Shown here one piece after another: positions 8,536-17,423 of a stretch of 64,000 nucleotides of DNA (the first letter of the stretch is position 1; each line of letters starts with the position of its first letter). Source of the DNA: Myxococcales bacterium (lineage in GTDB: Bacteria > Myxococcota_A > UBA796 > GCA-2862545); the NCBI GenBank assembly GCA_019634415.1, contig JAHQVJ010000116.1, forward strand, positions 1 through 64,000, written 5' to 3'. The notes under the pieces were generated by a model. It was given only the letters and a program-made list of their open reading frames with translations. It ran no database searches and was not told the DNA's origin. Made by a program: the position numbers and the translations under genes.

Positions 8536-9287
8536 TCGCGCTGTGGATGGCGGTGATCGCAGCAGCGGTCCCGTCCTTTCCCGCCCTGACGGGCCGCGTG
8601 GTGGACGAAGCGTCGCTGCTCTCCCCCGCTACGGAGACGCGGCTCACCGAGCAGTCCGCCACGCTGGAGGCGAGCCAGGGCGTGCAGCTCGTCGTGGTCA
8701 CGCTGCCCCATCTGCAGGGCTACGAGATCGCGGACTTCGGCTACCAGCTGGGCCGCGCCTGGGGCATCGGCCGTGAGGGTGCCGACGATGGCGTGCTGCT
8801 CATCGTGGCGGAGCACGAGCGCAAGGTGCGCATCGAGGTGGGGTACGGCCTCGAGGGCGTGCTCACCGACGCCTTGTGCCATCAGATCATCCACCGCGAC
8901 ATCGTGCCGGCGTTCCGCGCCGGGAGCTTCGACCAGGGGGTGTCGGCAGGTGCCGGGGCCCTCGTTCGGCAGCTGGGAGCCGATCCCGCCGAGCGCCAGG
9001 CGGCGCTGGACGCCGCCCGCCGTGCGCAACTGCCCTCCAGCCTGCCCGCGGAGGCGCTGATATTGCTGCTGATATTCGTGCTGGTCGTGGTCTTCTTCCC
9101 GCTGCTGGTGTGGCTCAACGTGTCGCTCAATGCAGATGGTGGCGACCACTCCTACGACGACGGATCCACGGTCCTGTGGTCGGGAGACTCGTCGGGTGAC
9201 TCGTCGGGCGGATTCTCTGGAGGCGGTGGCGGATTCTCCGGAGGCGGTGGCTCGTTCGGAGGCGGTGGCGCCTCGGGAGGATGGTGA
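8532..9287 (+). CDS. TPM-domain membrane protein (YgcG type) with glycine-rich tail
   Basis: The TTG at 8532 overlaps the LemA stop (TTGA), suggesting translational coupling, and yields a better signal peptide than the internal ATG at 8547. The 251-residue protein has a TPM domain (about 20-150) with GRVVDEASLLSP and later ADDGVLLIVAEHERKVRIEVGYGLEG, the typical conserved strands. A membrane helix follows at about 175-197, then a Ser/Gly-rich tail (GGGGGFSGGGGSFGGGG). TPM proteins of this layout are extracytoplasmic domains tethered to the membrane; some plant homologues act as acid phosphatases and assist photosystem II repair, but the bacterial role is not settled. It is the middle gene of the LemA-TPM-TPM trio. 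Confidence 0.88.
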   Translation: MIALWMAVIAAAVPSFPALTGRVVDEASLLSPATETRLTEQSATLEASQGVQLVVVTLPHLQGYEIADFGYQLGRAWGIGREGADDGVLLIVAEHERKVRIEVGYGLEGVLTDALCHQIIHRDIVPAFRAGSFDQGVSAGAGALVRQLGADPAERQAALDAARRAQLPSSLPAEALILLLIFVLVVVFFPLLVWLNVSLNADGGDHSYDDGSTVLWSGDSSGDSSGGFSGGGGGFSGGGGSFGGGGASGGW

Positions 9288-9588
9288 TGTTCGACGCAGC
9301 CGAGCGCGAACGCATCGAGGCGGCGGTACGCCTCGCCGAGCAAGGCACGTCAGGCGAGATCGTGTGCGTGTACGAGCGCAAGCTCGAGCCGGATCGGACC
9401 ACCCCCTGGCTGGCGGCGGCCCTGTCGGCACTCTCCCTTCCGCCACCGCTGCTGGTGGCGTTCGAGCAGCTGGCCATGCCCTGGGCTTCGCCCGCGCCAT
9501 CGAGCGGTGTGGCGCGGTGCTCGCCGAGCACTTCCCACGTCGCCCCGACGACGAGGACGAGCTGGCCAACCGCGTGGTGGTGCTCTAG
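9287..9588 (+). pseudogene. Internally deleted, frameshifted small TPM-domain protein
   Basis: The ATG at 9287 overlaps the preceding stop (TGATG) and has GGGAGG 6 bases upstream. The frame gives a normal TPM N-terminus (MFDAAERERIEAAV, TSGEIVCVYE), then a first hydrophobic stretch (LAAALSALSLPPPLL), then becomes nonsense near 9480 and stops at 9595. In another frame the sequence from about 9490 gives AIERCGAVLAEHFPRRPDD and ELANRVVVL, stopping at 9586-9588, which is the usual C-terminus of these roughly 200-residue proteins. The middle (about 80-100 codons, including the second membrane segment) is missing, so this is a decayed third member of the LemA-TPM-TPM operon. Confidence 0.7.
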
Positions 9589-10172
9589 CGCTTGACGAGC
9601 TTGGTGCCGTTGGCGCCCGCGAGGTCCTTCAGCGCCTCGTGGCCCGCTCTGCGACGTGCGATCCCCACCGCCCAGTTGGGGAAGCTCCCGCGCAGATCGG
9701 CATGCCACACGTAGGTGACGCGGGTGTTGGAGCCCTCGGGCACCAGCCGCCACTCGCCGCCGAACTCGATCAAGCGCACCACGCCGTCCACGGGAGGCGC
9801 ATCGGCGTGGGTGACGGACTCCCAGCGATACACCTTGGCGTCGCCATCGGTGGTGGGCGTGTACCTGGCCACGTAGTCGCGATCCGAGAGCATGCCCGGG
9901 TAGTCCAGGGTGATGTGCAGCGTGTCGGGCGCCAGCACCCGGATGGAGTGCACGGCCTCGAACTTGTCCTGGTGCTCCGCCATGTTCTCCAGCGTGGCCG
10001 AGACCTTGGCGATGGGCGCGGACACCAGCCCCGTGCTGCGGCACCAGGGCTCGCCGCTCACCTCGGTGCACTCCACGCGCACCACGTCGTCACGCAGCTC
10101 CTCCCAGGTGGCTTCGTCGCCGGGAGGCGCCGCCAGCGCGATGGAGGAGAACAACCAAGCTGCTTCGATCAT
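9585..10172 (-). CDS. START/SRPBCC-domain secreted protein
   Basis: This 195-residue protein starts at MIEAAWLFSS (ATG 10172, with GGAAGGG upstream). The longer open frame above it is low-complexity Arg-rich shadow. A short signal peptide (cleavage near LAA-PPG) is followed by a START-like lipid-binding fold. Visible family features are WEELRDDVVRVECTEV near the N-terminus, a VSATLENMAEHQDKF helix and WHADLRGSFPNWAV near the C-terminus. START-like proteins bind hydrophobic ligands in a helix-grip pocket; the ligand here is unknown. Its stop is next to the decayed TPM gene, tail to tail. Confidence 0.75.
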   Translation of the reverse strand: MIEAAWLFSSIALAAPPGDEATWEELRDDVVRVECTEVSGEPWCRSTGLVSAPIAKVSATLENMAEHQDKFEAVHSIRVLAPDTLHITLDYPGMLSDRDYVARYTPTTDGDAKVYRWESVTHADAPPVDGVVRLIEFGGEWRLVPEGSNTRVTYVWHADLRGSFPNWAVGIARRRAGHEALKDLAGANGTKLVKR

Positions 10173-10258
10173 GAAACCCTTCCACTGGGGGAGATGAGCA
10201 CTGCGTGAACCCGCAGAAGCTGATGTACCATCCGCTCCCGACGTCCCGCTGACGAGAC

Positions 10259-11836
10259 GTGCCCATCGCCAGCGCACAGGAGCCTGCGTTGCCTTCCGAT
10301 CCCAGCGACGGCCCCGCCCGCCGTCAGCTCCTGAAGGGAGCGCTCGCCACCGCCACCTTGTCGGCCTGCACCGGCGCCACCCCGAGCGCACAGGACCCCG
10401 CCCCCGTGGGTCCGTCCCTGAGCCTGCAGGCGACTGCAGAGCGGCCCCGCAACGTCGTGGTGATCATGACCGACGACCAGCGGTTCGACGGGTTCTCCTT
10501 CATGGGGCATCCCTTCCTCTCCACACCGAACCTCGATCGCCTGGTGTCGGAGGGGGCGTGGTGCGCCGAGGCCTTCGTCACCACCAGCTTGTGCTGCCCG
10601 AGCCGCGCGTCGATGCTGTCGGGACTGTACGCCCATGCCCACGGGGTCCTCAACAACCAGTCCGAGCTGGCTGCGTCCGTGCCCACCTACGCGCAGTTCC
10701 TGACCCACGCCGGCCTGGACACCGCCTACATCGGCAAGTGGCACATGGGAGCCAAGAACCCGCACCCGCGCCCGGGCTGGAAGCGCTGGATCGGCTTCCG
10801 CGGTCAGGGCCGCTACACCTACCCCGGTCCCGACAAGCTCGATCCCCTGGACCGTGGCTTCTCCTACGACGGCACGATGCAGCGCAAGGAGGGCTACGTC
10901 ACGGACCTCCTCACGGACGAGGCCGTCACCTACCTGCAGAGTCGGCAGGGTCACGACACGCCCTTCTGCCTGATGGTGGCCCACAAGGCCTGCCACGCTC
11001 CCTTCGTGCCCGCACCACGCCACGCCGAGGCCTTCGCCGATGCGGCGGCCCCGGACGTGCCCCCCGACACCGACGAGGTCTACGCCGGCCTCCCCGACTG
11101 GCTCCGCCGGCTGCGACGCAACACGGTCTTCGGCGTGGACGAGCCCTACGGCACGTGGCCCGACTTCACCTCCTGGTACCGCGACTACCACCGCACGCTC
11201 CTGGCGGTGGACGAAGGGGTGGGCCGCATCCTGACGGCCATCCAGGCGGCAGGCCTGCAGGAGCGCACCGTCGTGCTGTTCGTGAGCGACAACGGCTTCA
11301 TGCACGGCGAGAAGGGCGTGCTCGACAAGCGGAACGCCTACGAGACCTCCATCCGCATCCCCTTGCTCGCCTGGGCACCGGGCTGGATCCCCGCCGGCCT
11401 GCGCATCGATCCGATGGTGCTCAACCTCGATCTCGCTCCCACCATCCTGGAGCTGATGGGCCTGCACCCCCCGGAGCACCTCCACGGCCGCTCCCTCGTG
11501 CCGCTGCTGAAGGGCGGCACCCCCAAGTGGCGCCAGGACTTCCTCTACGAGTACTTCCACGAGCGCATGTTCCCCACCACCCCCACGGTGCTCGCCGTGC
11601 GCACGGCCACCCACAAATGGATCACCTACCGAGGTACCGACACCCCGCCCGAGCTGTACGACCTGCAGGCCGATCCCGCGGAGACGACGAACCTGGCGGA
11701 GGTGCCCGACTCGGCGAATCGACGCAAGGGACTGAACAATCGCCTCAAACGACAGGCGAAGCGCACGGGCCTTCTTCCGGACCCCGTGTGGGGGCGCACC
11801 GCGCCTCAGCGCTCGGCACTCAGCGAGGAAGAATAA
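10259..11836 (+). CDS. Sulfatase (formylglycine-dependent, GlcNAc-6-sulfatase-like), Tat/lipoprotein leader
   Basis: This 525-residue protein opens with a twin-arginine leader (ARRQLLKG, 20-27) that also ends in a lipobox-like LSAC. The sulfatase core follows: IMTDDQRFDG with metal-binding Asp72-Asp73, then the CxPSR formylglycine signature CCPSR at 112-116 (Cys112 would be converted to formylglycine), then IGKWHMG and a metal-binding DNG in VLFVSDNGFMHGEKG. Overall layout resembles N-acetylglucosamine-6-O-sulfatases and related S1 polysaccharide sulfatases, which strip sulfate from glycans. GTG 10259 is listed as the start, but a TTG at 10289 with GGAG at proper spacing is equally plausible and keeps the RR leader. 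A PNGase F-like gene lies 2.4 kb upstream. Confidence 0.88.
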   Translation: MPIASAQEPALPSDPSDGPARRQLLKGALATATLSACTGATPSAQDPAPVGPSLSLQATAERPRNVVVIMTDDQRFDGFSFMGHPFLSTPNLDRLVSEGAWCAEAFVTTSLCCPSRASMLSGLYAHAHGVLNNQSELAASVPTYAQFLTHAGLDTAYIGKWHMGAKNPHPRPGWKRWIGFRGQGRYTYPGPDKLDPLDRGFSYDGTMQRKEGYVTDLLTDEAVTYLQSRQGHDTPFCLMVAHKACHAPFVPAPRHAEAFADAAAPDVPPDTDEVYAGLPDWLRRLRRNTVFGVDEPYGTWPDFTSWYRDYHRTLLAVDEGVGRILTAIQAAGLQERTVVLFVSDNGFMHGEKGVLDKRNAYETSIRIPLLAWAPGWIPAGLRIDPMVLNLDLAPTILELMGLHPPEHLHGRSLVPLLKGGTPKWRQDFLYEYFHERMFPTTPTVLAVRTATHKWITYRGTDTPPELYDLQADPAETTNLAEVPDSANRRKGLNNRLKRQAKRTGLLPDPVWGRTAPQRSALSEEE

Positions 11837-11933
11837 ATTCGAGGGACCGACCGCGGTGTCCCCATCGGCCCAGTTTCAGCTGCGTAAAGTCATCACGACG
11901 CGCGCGTCATGGGCCTCGCCCATAATCACGAGT

Positions 11934-11948
11934 GCCGGCTTTACCGGC
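11934..11948 (+). terminator. Small stem-loop with T-rich flank after the sulfatase gene
   Basis: GCCGG and CCGGC form a 5-bp stem around a CTTTA loop, followed by a T-rich stretch (GTTTCCGTTTGCTT). It lies about 100 bases past the sulfatase stop in a convergent intergenic gap, so it may act as a weak terminator for that gene. The stem is short and the T tract interrupted. Confidence 0.3.
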
Positions 11949-11971
11949 GTTTCCGTTTGCTTGGGGGGAGG

Positions 11972-11995
11972 CCGTGGCCCGACCTGGGGCCACGG
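11972..11995. terminator. Perfect 9-bp hairpin between convergent genes
   Basis: CCGTGGCCC (11972-11980) pairs perfectly with GGGCCACGG (11987-11995) across a 6-base loop. It sits in the 183-bp gap between the sulfatase stop and the stop of the minus-strand arylsulfotransferase-like gene. No U-tract follows on either strand, so it may be a Rho-independent-like or RNA-stabilising hairpin serving both genes. Confidence 0.4.
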
Positions 11996-12019
11996 TCGCC
12001 AACCCCCGCGTTGCGACCG

Positions 12020-13375
12020 CTACCACACGGTGATGGGGATCGCGCGCGCCATGGTCCGCGTGGGACCTCCACAGCTCGCCTGCATCTGCCACGCAGGCTC
12101 GTCCACCCCCTCCTCGAAATAGAAGACCCGGGTGCTCGTGGCGCAGGTGACGAGCACGCCTCCGTCCACGGGGATGGCCCCGCCCTGGACCTGGCACAGC
12201 CCCGCCGTGGGGTACTGAGCCACGAAGTCCATGGTGCCCTTCGCGTGATCCATGCGCAGGTGCAGCCCGCGCGAGAGCACTCCGAGGCCCCGGTTGTCGA
12301 ACAGGTACAGGTCGTCTCCGTGGCGCGAGGCATTGTGCTGGCCCACGAAGCCCGCGAGCTGCGCCTCGGTGGTGTAGTCCGGGTCGGGCAGGGAGCGATC
12401 GGAGCCGGCGACGACCCAGCGGAGATCCAGGAAGTCACTGACTGCGGGATCTCCGCCGATCCCCAACACGTTGTCGAACCGGAGGAGCGACAGCACGAGC
12501 TCACCGTCCTCGGTCACCTCCAGGCCGTTGGCGTGGGACCAGTCCCCCTGGGTGCCCTCCACGGTGTAGTGGTCTGCCAGATCGAAGGTGCCCAGCAGCG
12601 TCTTCCCGTCGAAGGCGTGCACGCCGTCGACGTTCACCGAGCCGAGGGGGTACTCGAACAACAGGAACGTCAGCCCTCGCCACCGGGCCACGTCGTGGTG
12701 CAGCAGGCCCTCGTCGAAGTGGACCCCGCGCACCAGCTCGAGCAGGCGCTCCCCCGACACGTGGGTCTCGTGGAACACGGTGGTGCTGGTGGCCAGGACG
12801 GAGCGATCGTCGTGCGACCAGTCGTAGCCGTGCATCTGGCTGCCGTAGATCGTCTCGCCGTACCAGATGATCCGCCCCTGACCGTCGATCATCAGCATCA
12901 TGGTGGGCTGGCAGTCCAGGGGCTGCAGCACGGCATCCATCCCCTGCAGCTCGCCGCTCACGTCGACGGTGAAAGAGTCGAGGGCCTCGGGGAGCGCGCC
13001 GGTGGTGACGGAGCCGGTGAGGGCCCCGGCGGTCCACTCGTAGGCCGTCTGGGGGAGCAGCCCCCACGCCACCACGCGATGCTGCAGGCTGTCGTCGAGG
13101 GAGGAGAAGGTGCGACTGGGCGCACCGGGGGCGGCGAACCCGAGGCTCATCGGTCCGGCGACGGCGAGCTCGACGTCGCAGAAGGCCACGAGCGCATTGT
13201 CGGCAGACAGCGCGCACGAGGCAGACACCACCTCGGGCATCGAGGTCGTGGGCCCGGCGGTGTCGGCGGTGCCCGCCGTGTCGGAGGAGGGACGGCGCCC
13301 GTCGTCGGTGGCGCTGTCCGACGCGGTGGACCCGGAGCACGCCAGCCACGCGAGCCACCAGGTCGCAGCGGACAT
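12020..13375 (-). CDS. Arylsulfotransferase-like (ASST) beta-propeller lipoprotein, copy 1
   Basis: This 451-residue protein has signal peptide MSAATWWLAWLAC (lipobox LAC) and a long Thr/Asp/Ala linker. The propeller region has motifs shared with bacterial arylsulfate sulfotransferases: IDGQGRIIWY, GDWSHANGLEV (His equivalent of the AssT HVNS motif), GFVGQHNASRHGDDLYLFDN (the QH and FDN motif), and a final cysteine-bearing QGGA segment. In AssT an active-site Arg/His follows an LSxR strand; here that strand reads LSLLRFDN and the His is not evident, so catalysis is uncertain. It lies 2 bases after the S9 peptidase stop, in the same minus-strand operon. A paralogue is at 20307-21671. Confidence 0.6.
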   Translation of the reverse strand: MSAATWWLAWLACSGSTASDSATDDGRRPSSDTAGTADTAGPTTSMPEVVSASCALSADNALVAFCDVELAVAGPMSLGFAAPGAPSRTFSSLDDSLQHRVVAWGLLPQTAYEWTAGALTGSVTTGALPEALDSFTVDVSGELQGMDAVLQPLDCQPTMMLMIDGQGRIIWYGETIYGSQMHGYDWSHDDRSVLATSTTVFHETHVSGERLLELVRGVHFDEGLLHHDVARWRGLTFLLFEYPLGSVNVDGVHAFDGKTLLGTFDLADHYTVEGTQGDWSHANGLEVTEDGELVLSLLRFDNVLGIGGDPAVSDFLDLRWVVAGSDRSLPDPDYTTEAQLAGFVGQHNASRHGDDLYLFDNRGLGVLSRGLHLRMDHAKGTMDFVAQYPTAGLCQVQGGAIPVDGGVLVTCATSTRVFYFEEGVDEPAWQMQASCGGPTRTMARAIPITVW

Positions 13376-13377
13376 GG

Positions 13378-15273
13378 CTAGCGGATCTCCACCGACGAGG
13401 CAGCCGTAGCGCCGTCGTCGGGCTCGCGGCGGCCGCCCAGGTGCTCGGCGAGGAAGGCCTCAGCCAGGGCGACGAACGCGATCTTGTTCTCGGGCCGCGA
13501 GAAGCCGTGGCCCTCGTCGGGAAACAGCGCATAGGTGACCGGGATGGACCGGGCCTGCATGGCGGCCACGATCTGGTCGGCCTCGGCCTGCTTCACCCGC
13601 GGATCGTTTGCACCCTGCGCGATCAGCAACGGACGCACGATCTCGTCCACCCGCGACAAGGGGGAGCGCGCGAGCAGCTCTGCTCGGCCCTCCTCGGTGG
13701 TGTCGTCGCCCACCCGCGTGGTGAACTGCGCCTTCATGGGCGCCCAGTAGGGCGGAATGCTGCCGAGCAGCGTGACGAGGCTGCTCGGACCGACGATGTC
13801 GATGCCACATGCGAAGACCTCGGGGGTGAAGGTCAGCCCCACGAGGGTGGCGTAGCCACCGTAGCTGCCCCCCATGATGGCGACGGCGTCGCGCTTGGCC
13901 ACGCCCTGCTGAACGGCCCACTCCACCGCATCCAGCAGGTCGTCGTGCATCTTGCCGGCCCACTCGTAGTCGCCGGCGTTGATGAAGCGCTTGCCGAAGC
14001 CCGTGGACCCCCGGAAGTTGACGGAGAGCACCGCGTAGCCGCGGTTGGCGAACACCTGGTGGAACGGCTCGAAGCCCGGCATGTCTCGCGCCCAGGGGCC
14101 CCCGTGCACGTAGAGCACCATGGGAAGCGGCTCGGGAGGCCGCCCGTCCCGATCGAGCCAGGGCGGCAGCGACAGGTAGCTGACCAGCGACAGGCCATCC
14201 CGCGACGGGATCACGTGGGGTCGACGTCGCGCCAGCGGCTGGCCCCGCAGCCCCGTGCGGCTCGAGAACAGCTCCTGCATGTGGCGGGTCTCGGGCCAAT
14301 ACAGCCCATAGGCGATGGGCCCGTCCTCGGGCAACCAGGCGACCACCCACAGGCTGTCGTCGAGGGTGCGCGACGCGATCTCCACCTCACCGCGCCCGAG
14401 CGTGGCCAGGTGCTCGAGGTGGCCACCCAGGCGCTCGCCCCCGGCACCCACCGGCACGAAGCGAGACGCCTCGTAGGTGCTCCACGCACCATCCACCACG
14501 CCCGTCGCGGGATCCGCGGTGACGTCGGAGACGTCGGCCCGAGGATCCTCCATCTCCACCGTGGTGGCGCCAGACGCCAGGTCCACCCGCACCAGAGCCG
14601 CGGTGTCGCGCCCCCGGCCGTCGATCCAGTACCAGCTCGCCCCGTCGGCCGTGCCGTGCACCGGCCTCGTGGTCAGCGCGTCTTCCTGCGACACCTCGGC
14701 CACCGGTGCCCACGCCCCATCTTGGTGACGCACCACCACCAGCCCACCATCGGGTGTGGGCTGCACCGCATAGACGGGCTGCAGGTCCCAGTCGAAGGTC
14801 ATGCCCACGAAGCCGGGATTCTCCAGCAAGCGGGTGCGCTCGCCAGTGCGGATGTCGATCAGGTGCGGATCGTGCAGCCGCTCGTCTCGATCGTTGATCC
14901 CCACCACCACCTGATGGGGATGACGAGGACTGGTGCCCCACAGCTGGGCCTGCACGCCGCTGAGCGGGGTCAGATCGGTGGTCTGCCCGGTGGTGGGATC
15001 CACCGCCTCGAGACGCCAGTTCTCGTCGCCGTCTCGATCCTGCAGCGTCAGCACGCGCTCGGCAGAGGGCACCCACCCGTAAGCGGTGATGCCTCGACCC
15101 CGATCGTGGGTGATGGCGCGCGCTGCCCCCGGATCGGAGACGGGCGCCACCCACACGTTGAGCACACCCTCCTCGGGCGCCAGGAACGACAGCCACGCAC
15201 CGTCGGGGCTCACCCGGACCATGGCCCGGTCCGGGTTGCCGAACAGCAGCCTCCGAGGGAGGAGTGGGGTCAC
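13378..15273 (-). CDS. S9 family prolyl oligopeptidase / acylaminoacyl-peptidase
   Basis: This 631-residue protein has an N-terminal beta-propeller (about 15-350) and a C-terminal alpha/beta-hydrolase domain. The oxyanion segment HGGP is at 390-393, nucleophile elbow GGSYGGY at 468-474 (Ser470), acid in GANDPRV (Asp557) and His in DEGHGF (His589). No signal peptide is evident. The family cleaves short peptides, often after proline or from acylated N-termini. The start is a GTG overlapping the OmpA stop by 4 bases (GTGA), pointing to translational coupling in an OmpA - S9 - ASST-like run. A second S9 enzyme of similar size is at 49794-51719, with limited similarity outside the catalytic domain. 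Confidence 0.92.
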   Translation of the reverse strand: MTPLLPRRLLFGNPDRAMVRVSPDGAWLSFLAPEEGVLNVWVAPVSDPGAARAITHDRGRGITAYGWVPSAERVLTLQDRDGDENWRLEAVDPTTGQTTDLTPLSGVQAQLWGTSPRHPHQVVVGINDRDERLHDPHLIDIRTGERTRLLENPGFVGMTFDWDLQPVYAVQPTPDGGLVVVRHQDGAWAPVAEVSQEDALTTRPVHGTADGASWYWIDGRGRDTAALVRVDLASGATTVEMEDPRADVSDVTADPATGVVDGAWSTYEASRFVPVGAGGERLGGHLEHLATLGRGEVEIASRTLDDSLWVVAWLPEDGPIAYGLYWPETRHMQELFSSRTGLRGQPLARRRPHVIPSRDGLSLVSYLSLPPWLDRDGRPPEPLPMVLYVHGGPWARDMPGFEPFHQVFANRGYAVLSVNFRGSTGFGKRFINAGDYEWAGKMHDDLLDAVEWAVQQGVAKRDAVAIMGGSYGGYATLVGLTFTPEVFACGIDIVGPSSLVTLLGSIPPYWAPMKAQFTTRVGDDTTEEGRAELLARSPLSRVDEIVRPLLIAQGANDPRVKQAEADQIVAAMQARSIPVTYALFPDEGHGFSRPENKIAFVALAEAFLAEHLGGRREPDDGATAASSVEIR

Positions 15274-16772
15274 TCGCCCTCGGCGGGCGCTTCCTCGGTC
15301 CCCTCTTCGGCCTCTTCGGCCTCCTCCGCGCGCTCCTCGGACTTCTTCAGGCGGCGCTTGAGGATGCGGCCCATGTCCTGCTCCTCGATGTTGAACTCCA
15401 CCCGGCGGTTCTGCTCGCGGCCCTCGTCGGTCTCGTTGTCGCCCACGGGCTTGGTCTCGCCGAAGCCCTTCGACACGAGCCGCTCCTCGGAGATGCCCTT
15501 GTCGACCAGGTAGGCCACAACGGCCTCCGCTCGCGACTGCGACAGCTCCATGTTGCGGTCGTCGTCGCCCACGCTGTCGGTGTGGCCCTCGACGCGGAGC
15601 TTCTTGATGCCCTTCAGCCGCGTCATGATGCCGACCACGGCGTCGAGCACGTCGTGGGAGCGCCGCTGGATCGTGGAGCGACCGGTGGAGAAGTAGACCT
15701 TGTCGGTGATGACGATCTTGCCCTCGGCGATGAAGGCCTTCTTGTCACAGCCATCGGAGCGGCGTGCGTCGATGCCCTCGGGAGCGGGCTCCTCGGGGCA
15801 GTCGTCGCGATAGTCCGGCACCCGGTCCTCGTCGCCATCGGGGCACCCGAAGGCCACGGCCAGGCCGGCCTCGTCGACGCACTCGTCGTCCTTGTCGGGG
15901 GTCTCGTCGCCGTCCTCGTCGGGGCAGCCGGCGGTGTTCTCGGGCCCCTCGTCCACGGGGCACTCGTCGTCGCCGTCGAGGATCCCGTCCTCGTCGTTGT
16001 CGGGATCCGGGCAACCGTCGTCGTCCTCGAACTCGTCGAAGTCCTCGGCCTCGTTGTCGCAGGCCTCGTCCGTATCGGCGATGCCGTCCTGATCGTTGTC
16101 ACGATCCGGGCAGCCGTCGAGATCCTCGAACTCGTCGATGTCTTCCGGCTGATCGATGCACGCATCGTCCTCGTCGGCGATGCCGTCCTTGTCGGAGTCC
16201 TTCGGCCCGGTGGGCAGGTACATCAACCCAGCGGTCCACTCACCGTGGATGAAGGAAGCGCCGCGGTTCTGGAAGCTGTCCGACCCGATGGTCAGGATCC
16301 AACGGTATTCCGTACGGAAGGCGAGATTGCCGAAGGGGATGAGTAGGCCCGGCCCCGAAATTCCTGCAAAATCGATGTCCGCGCCCGTGCCTTGCGGGAG
16401 CTTCAGCTGGCCGTCGTCGTCGATCTGCTTGTAGAACGCGCCGAGGCCGAAGTTGAGGATCAGCGACACGGGCTGGTCCTCGAACACACGGCCCACCATG
16501 TTCACCGCGGGCAGGACACCCAGGTACGGAAACGACTCGGGGATCCGCTCCTGGGTCCGGCCGATGGGCATCACGTTGACGTCGAGCTCGAAGCCTAGCG
16601 TGGGGTTGATCCAGTAGCCGACGCGGGGCGCCAGCACGAGCGTGTCTCCGATGACCTCGAGATCCTGTGTGAACAGGGCACCGCCGAAGAGCCCGGCAGA
16701 CACGGCTCCATCCGCCGCATGGGCGGAGGGCGCCGCTGCGAGGAGGGCGAAGAGGATGGCGGACTTGTTCAT
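15270..16772 (-). CDS. OmpA-family outer-membrane protein with thrombospondin type-3 repeats
   Basis: This 500-residue protein has signal peptide MNKSAILFALLAAAPSAHA. Residues about 20-185 look like an 8-stranded OmpA-type barrel. Residues 190-345 are thrombospondin type-3 calcium-binding repeats (DSDKDGIADEDD, DNDQDGIADTDE, DNDEDGILDGDD), a stiff Asp-rich spacer. Residues about 355-475 form the OmpA C-terminal peptidoglycan-binding domain, with VEGHTDSVGDDDRN, LSQSRAEAV, and GFGETKPVGDN followed by NRRVEF. A charged Glu/Ala-rich tail follows. Such proteins link the outer membrane to the peptidoglycan in deltaproteobacteria. It is the first gene of a three-gene minus-strand run. Confidence 0.92.
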   Translation of the reverse strand: MNKSAILFALLAAAPSAHAADGAVSAGLFGGALFTQDLEVIGDTLVLAPRVGYWINPTLGFELDVNVMPIGRTQERIPESFPYLGVLPAVNMVGRVFEDQPVSLILNFGLGAFYKQIDDDGQLKLPQGTGADIDFAGISGPGLLIPFGNLAFRTEYRWILTIGSDSFQNRGASFIHGEWTAGLMYLPTGPKDSDKDGIADEDDACIDQPEDIDEFEDLDGCPDRDNDQDGIADTDEACDNEAEDFDEFEDDDGCPDPDNDEDGILDGDDECPVDEGPENTAGCPDEDGDETPDKDDECVDEAGLAVAFGCPDGDEDRVPDYRDDCPEEPAPEGIDARRSDGCDKKAFIAEGKIVITDKVYFSTGRSTIQRRSHDVLDAVVGIMTRLKGIKKLRVEGHTDSVGDDDRNMELSQSRAEAVVAYLVDKGISEERLVSKGFGETKPVGDNETDEGREQNRRVEFNIEEQDMGRILKRRLKKSEERAEEAEEAEEGTEEAPAEGE

Positions 16773-16971
16773 GACGATTGGCCTCCGACGCCGACTTCGG
16801 CCAGATTACGAGCACCCCTCGACGGGCCTGCGCTCGAATCGGCGCTGCATCTTGTCAAGGTCGGCCTCTCCTTGCAACCAAAGGCCGCATTCTGAGTACG
16901 CCCCCCAGGTGGCCGAAGCCGGTCGCTTGTTCACGTCCACGCCAAGAGCTATGCCCGACGGGGAGGACTCG

Positions 16972-17421
16972 ATGTCCATTGTGGAGAAGGTCAGTGCAGA
17001 TCTGAAGGACGCGATGCGGGCGAAGGACAAGCCACGCCTCGCTGCCCTCCGATCCATGCGGGCGGCCTTCATCGAAGCGCTCAAGGAAGACGGAGCCGAG
17101 ACCCTCGCCGACGATCGCGCTCTGACGATCCTCCGGCGCCTGGCCAAGCAGCGCACGGAGAGCATCGAGGCCTACACCTCGGGCGGGCGCGACGATCTGG
17201 TGGCGGCGGAGCAAGCCGAGCTGACCGTGATCGAGTCGTTCCTGCCCTCGCTGGCCGACGAGGCCACCACCCGCGGGTGGGTGGAGGAGGCCATCGCCTC
17301 CACGGGTGCAGCCGCCCCGTCCGACATGGGCAAGGTGATGGGCGCGCTGATGGCGGCGCATCGGGGCGAGATCGACGGCAAGCTCGCGAACCGCCTGGTG
17401 CGCGAGCTCCTCACCGCCTGA
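16972..17421 (+). CDS. yqeY: GatB/YqeY domain protein
   Basis: The ATG at 16972 follows GGGGAGG by 5 bases and gives 149 residues, the normal size for stand-alone YqeY. An earlier in-frame ATG (16951) has no SD. The helical protein matches the family: MSIVEKVSADLKDAMRAKD, RLAKQRTESIEAY, AELTVIESFLP and DMGKVMGALMAAH. The YqeY domain is the tRNA-binding tail of the amidotransferase subunit GatB; free-standing copies are widespread, with an unclear role, possibly RNA or tRNA binding. It converges with the DUF4097-like lipoprotein, the stops being 2 bases apart. Confidence 0.92.
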   Translation: MSIVEKVSADLKDAMRAKDKPRLAALRSMRAAFIEALKEDGAETLADDRALTILRRLAKQRTESIEAYTSGGRDDLVAAEQAELTVIESFLPSLADEATTRGWVEEAIASTGAAAPSDMGKVMGALMAAHRGEIDGKLANRLVRELLTA

Positions 17422-17423
17422 TC

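Noticed and set aside
16853-16858. A perfect TTGACA on the minus strand upstream of OmpA
   Set aside because: No -10-like hexamer at 16-18 bases, so I did not call a promoter.
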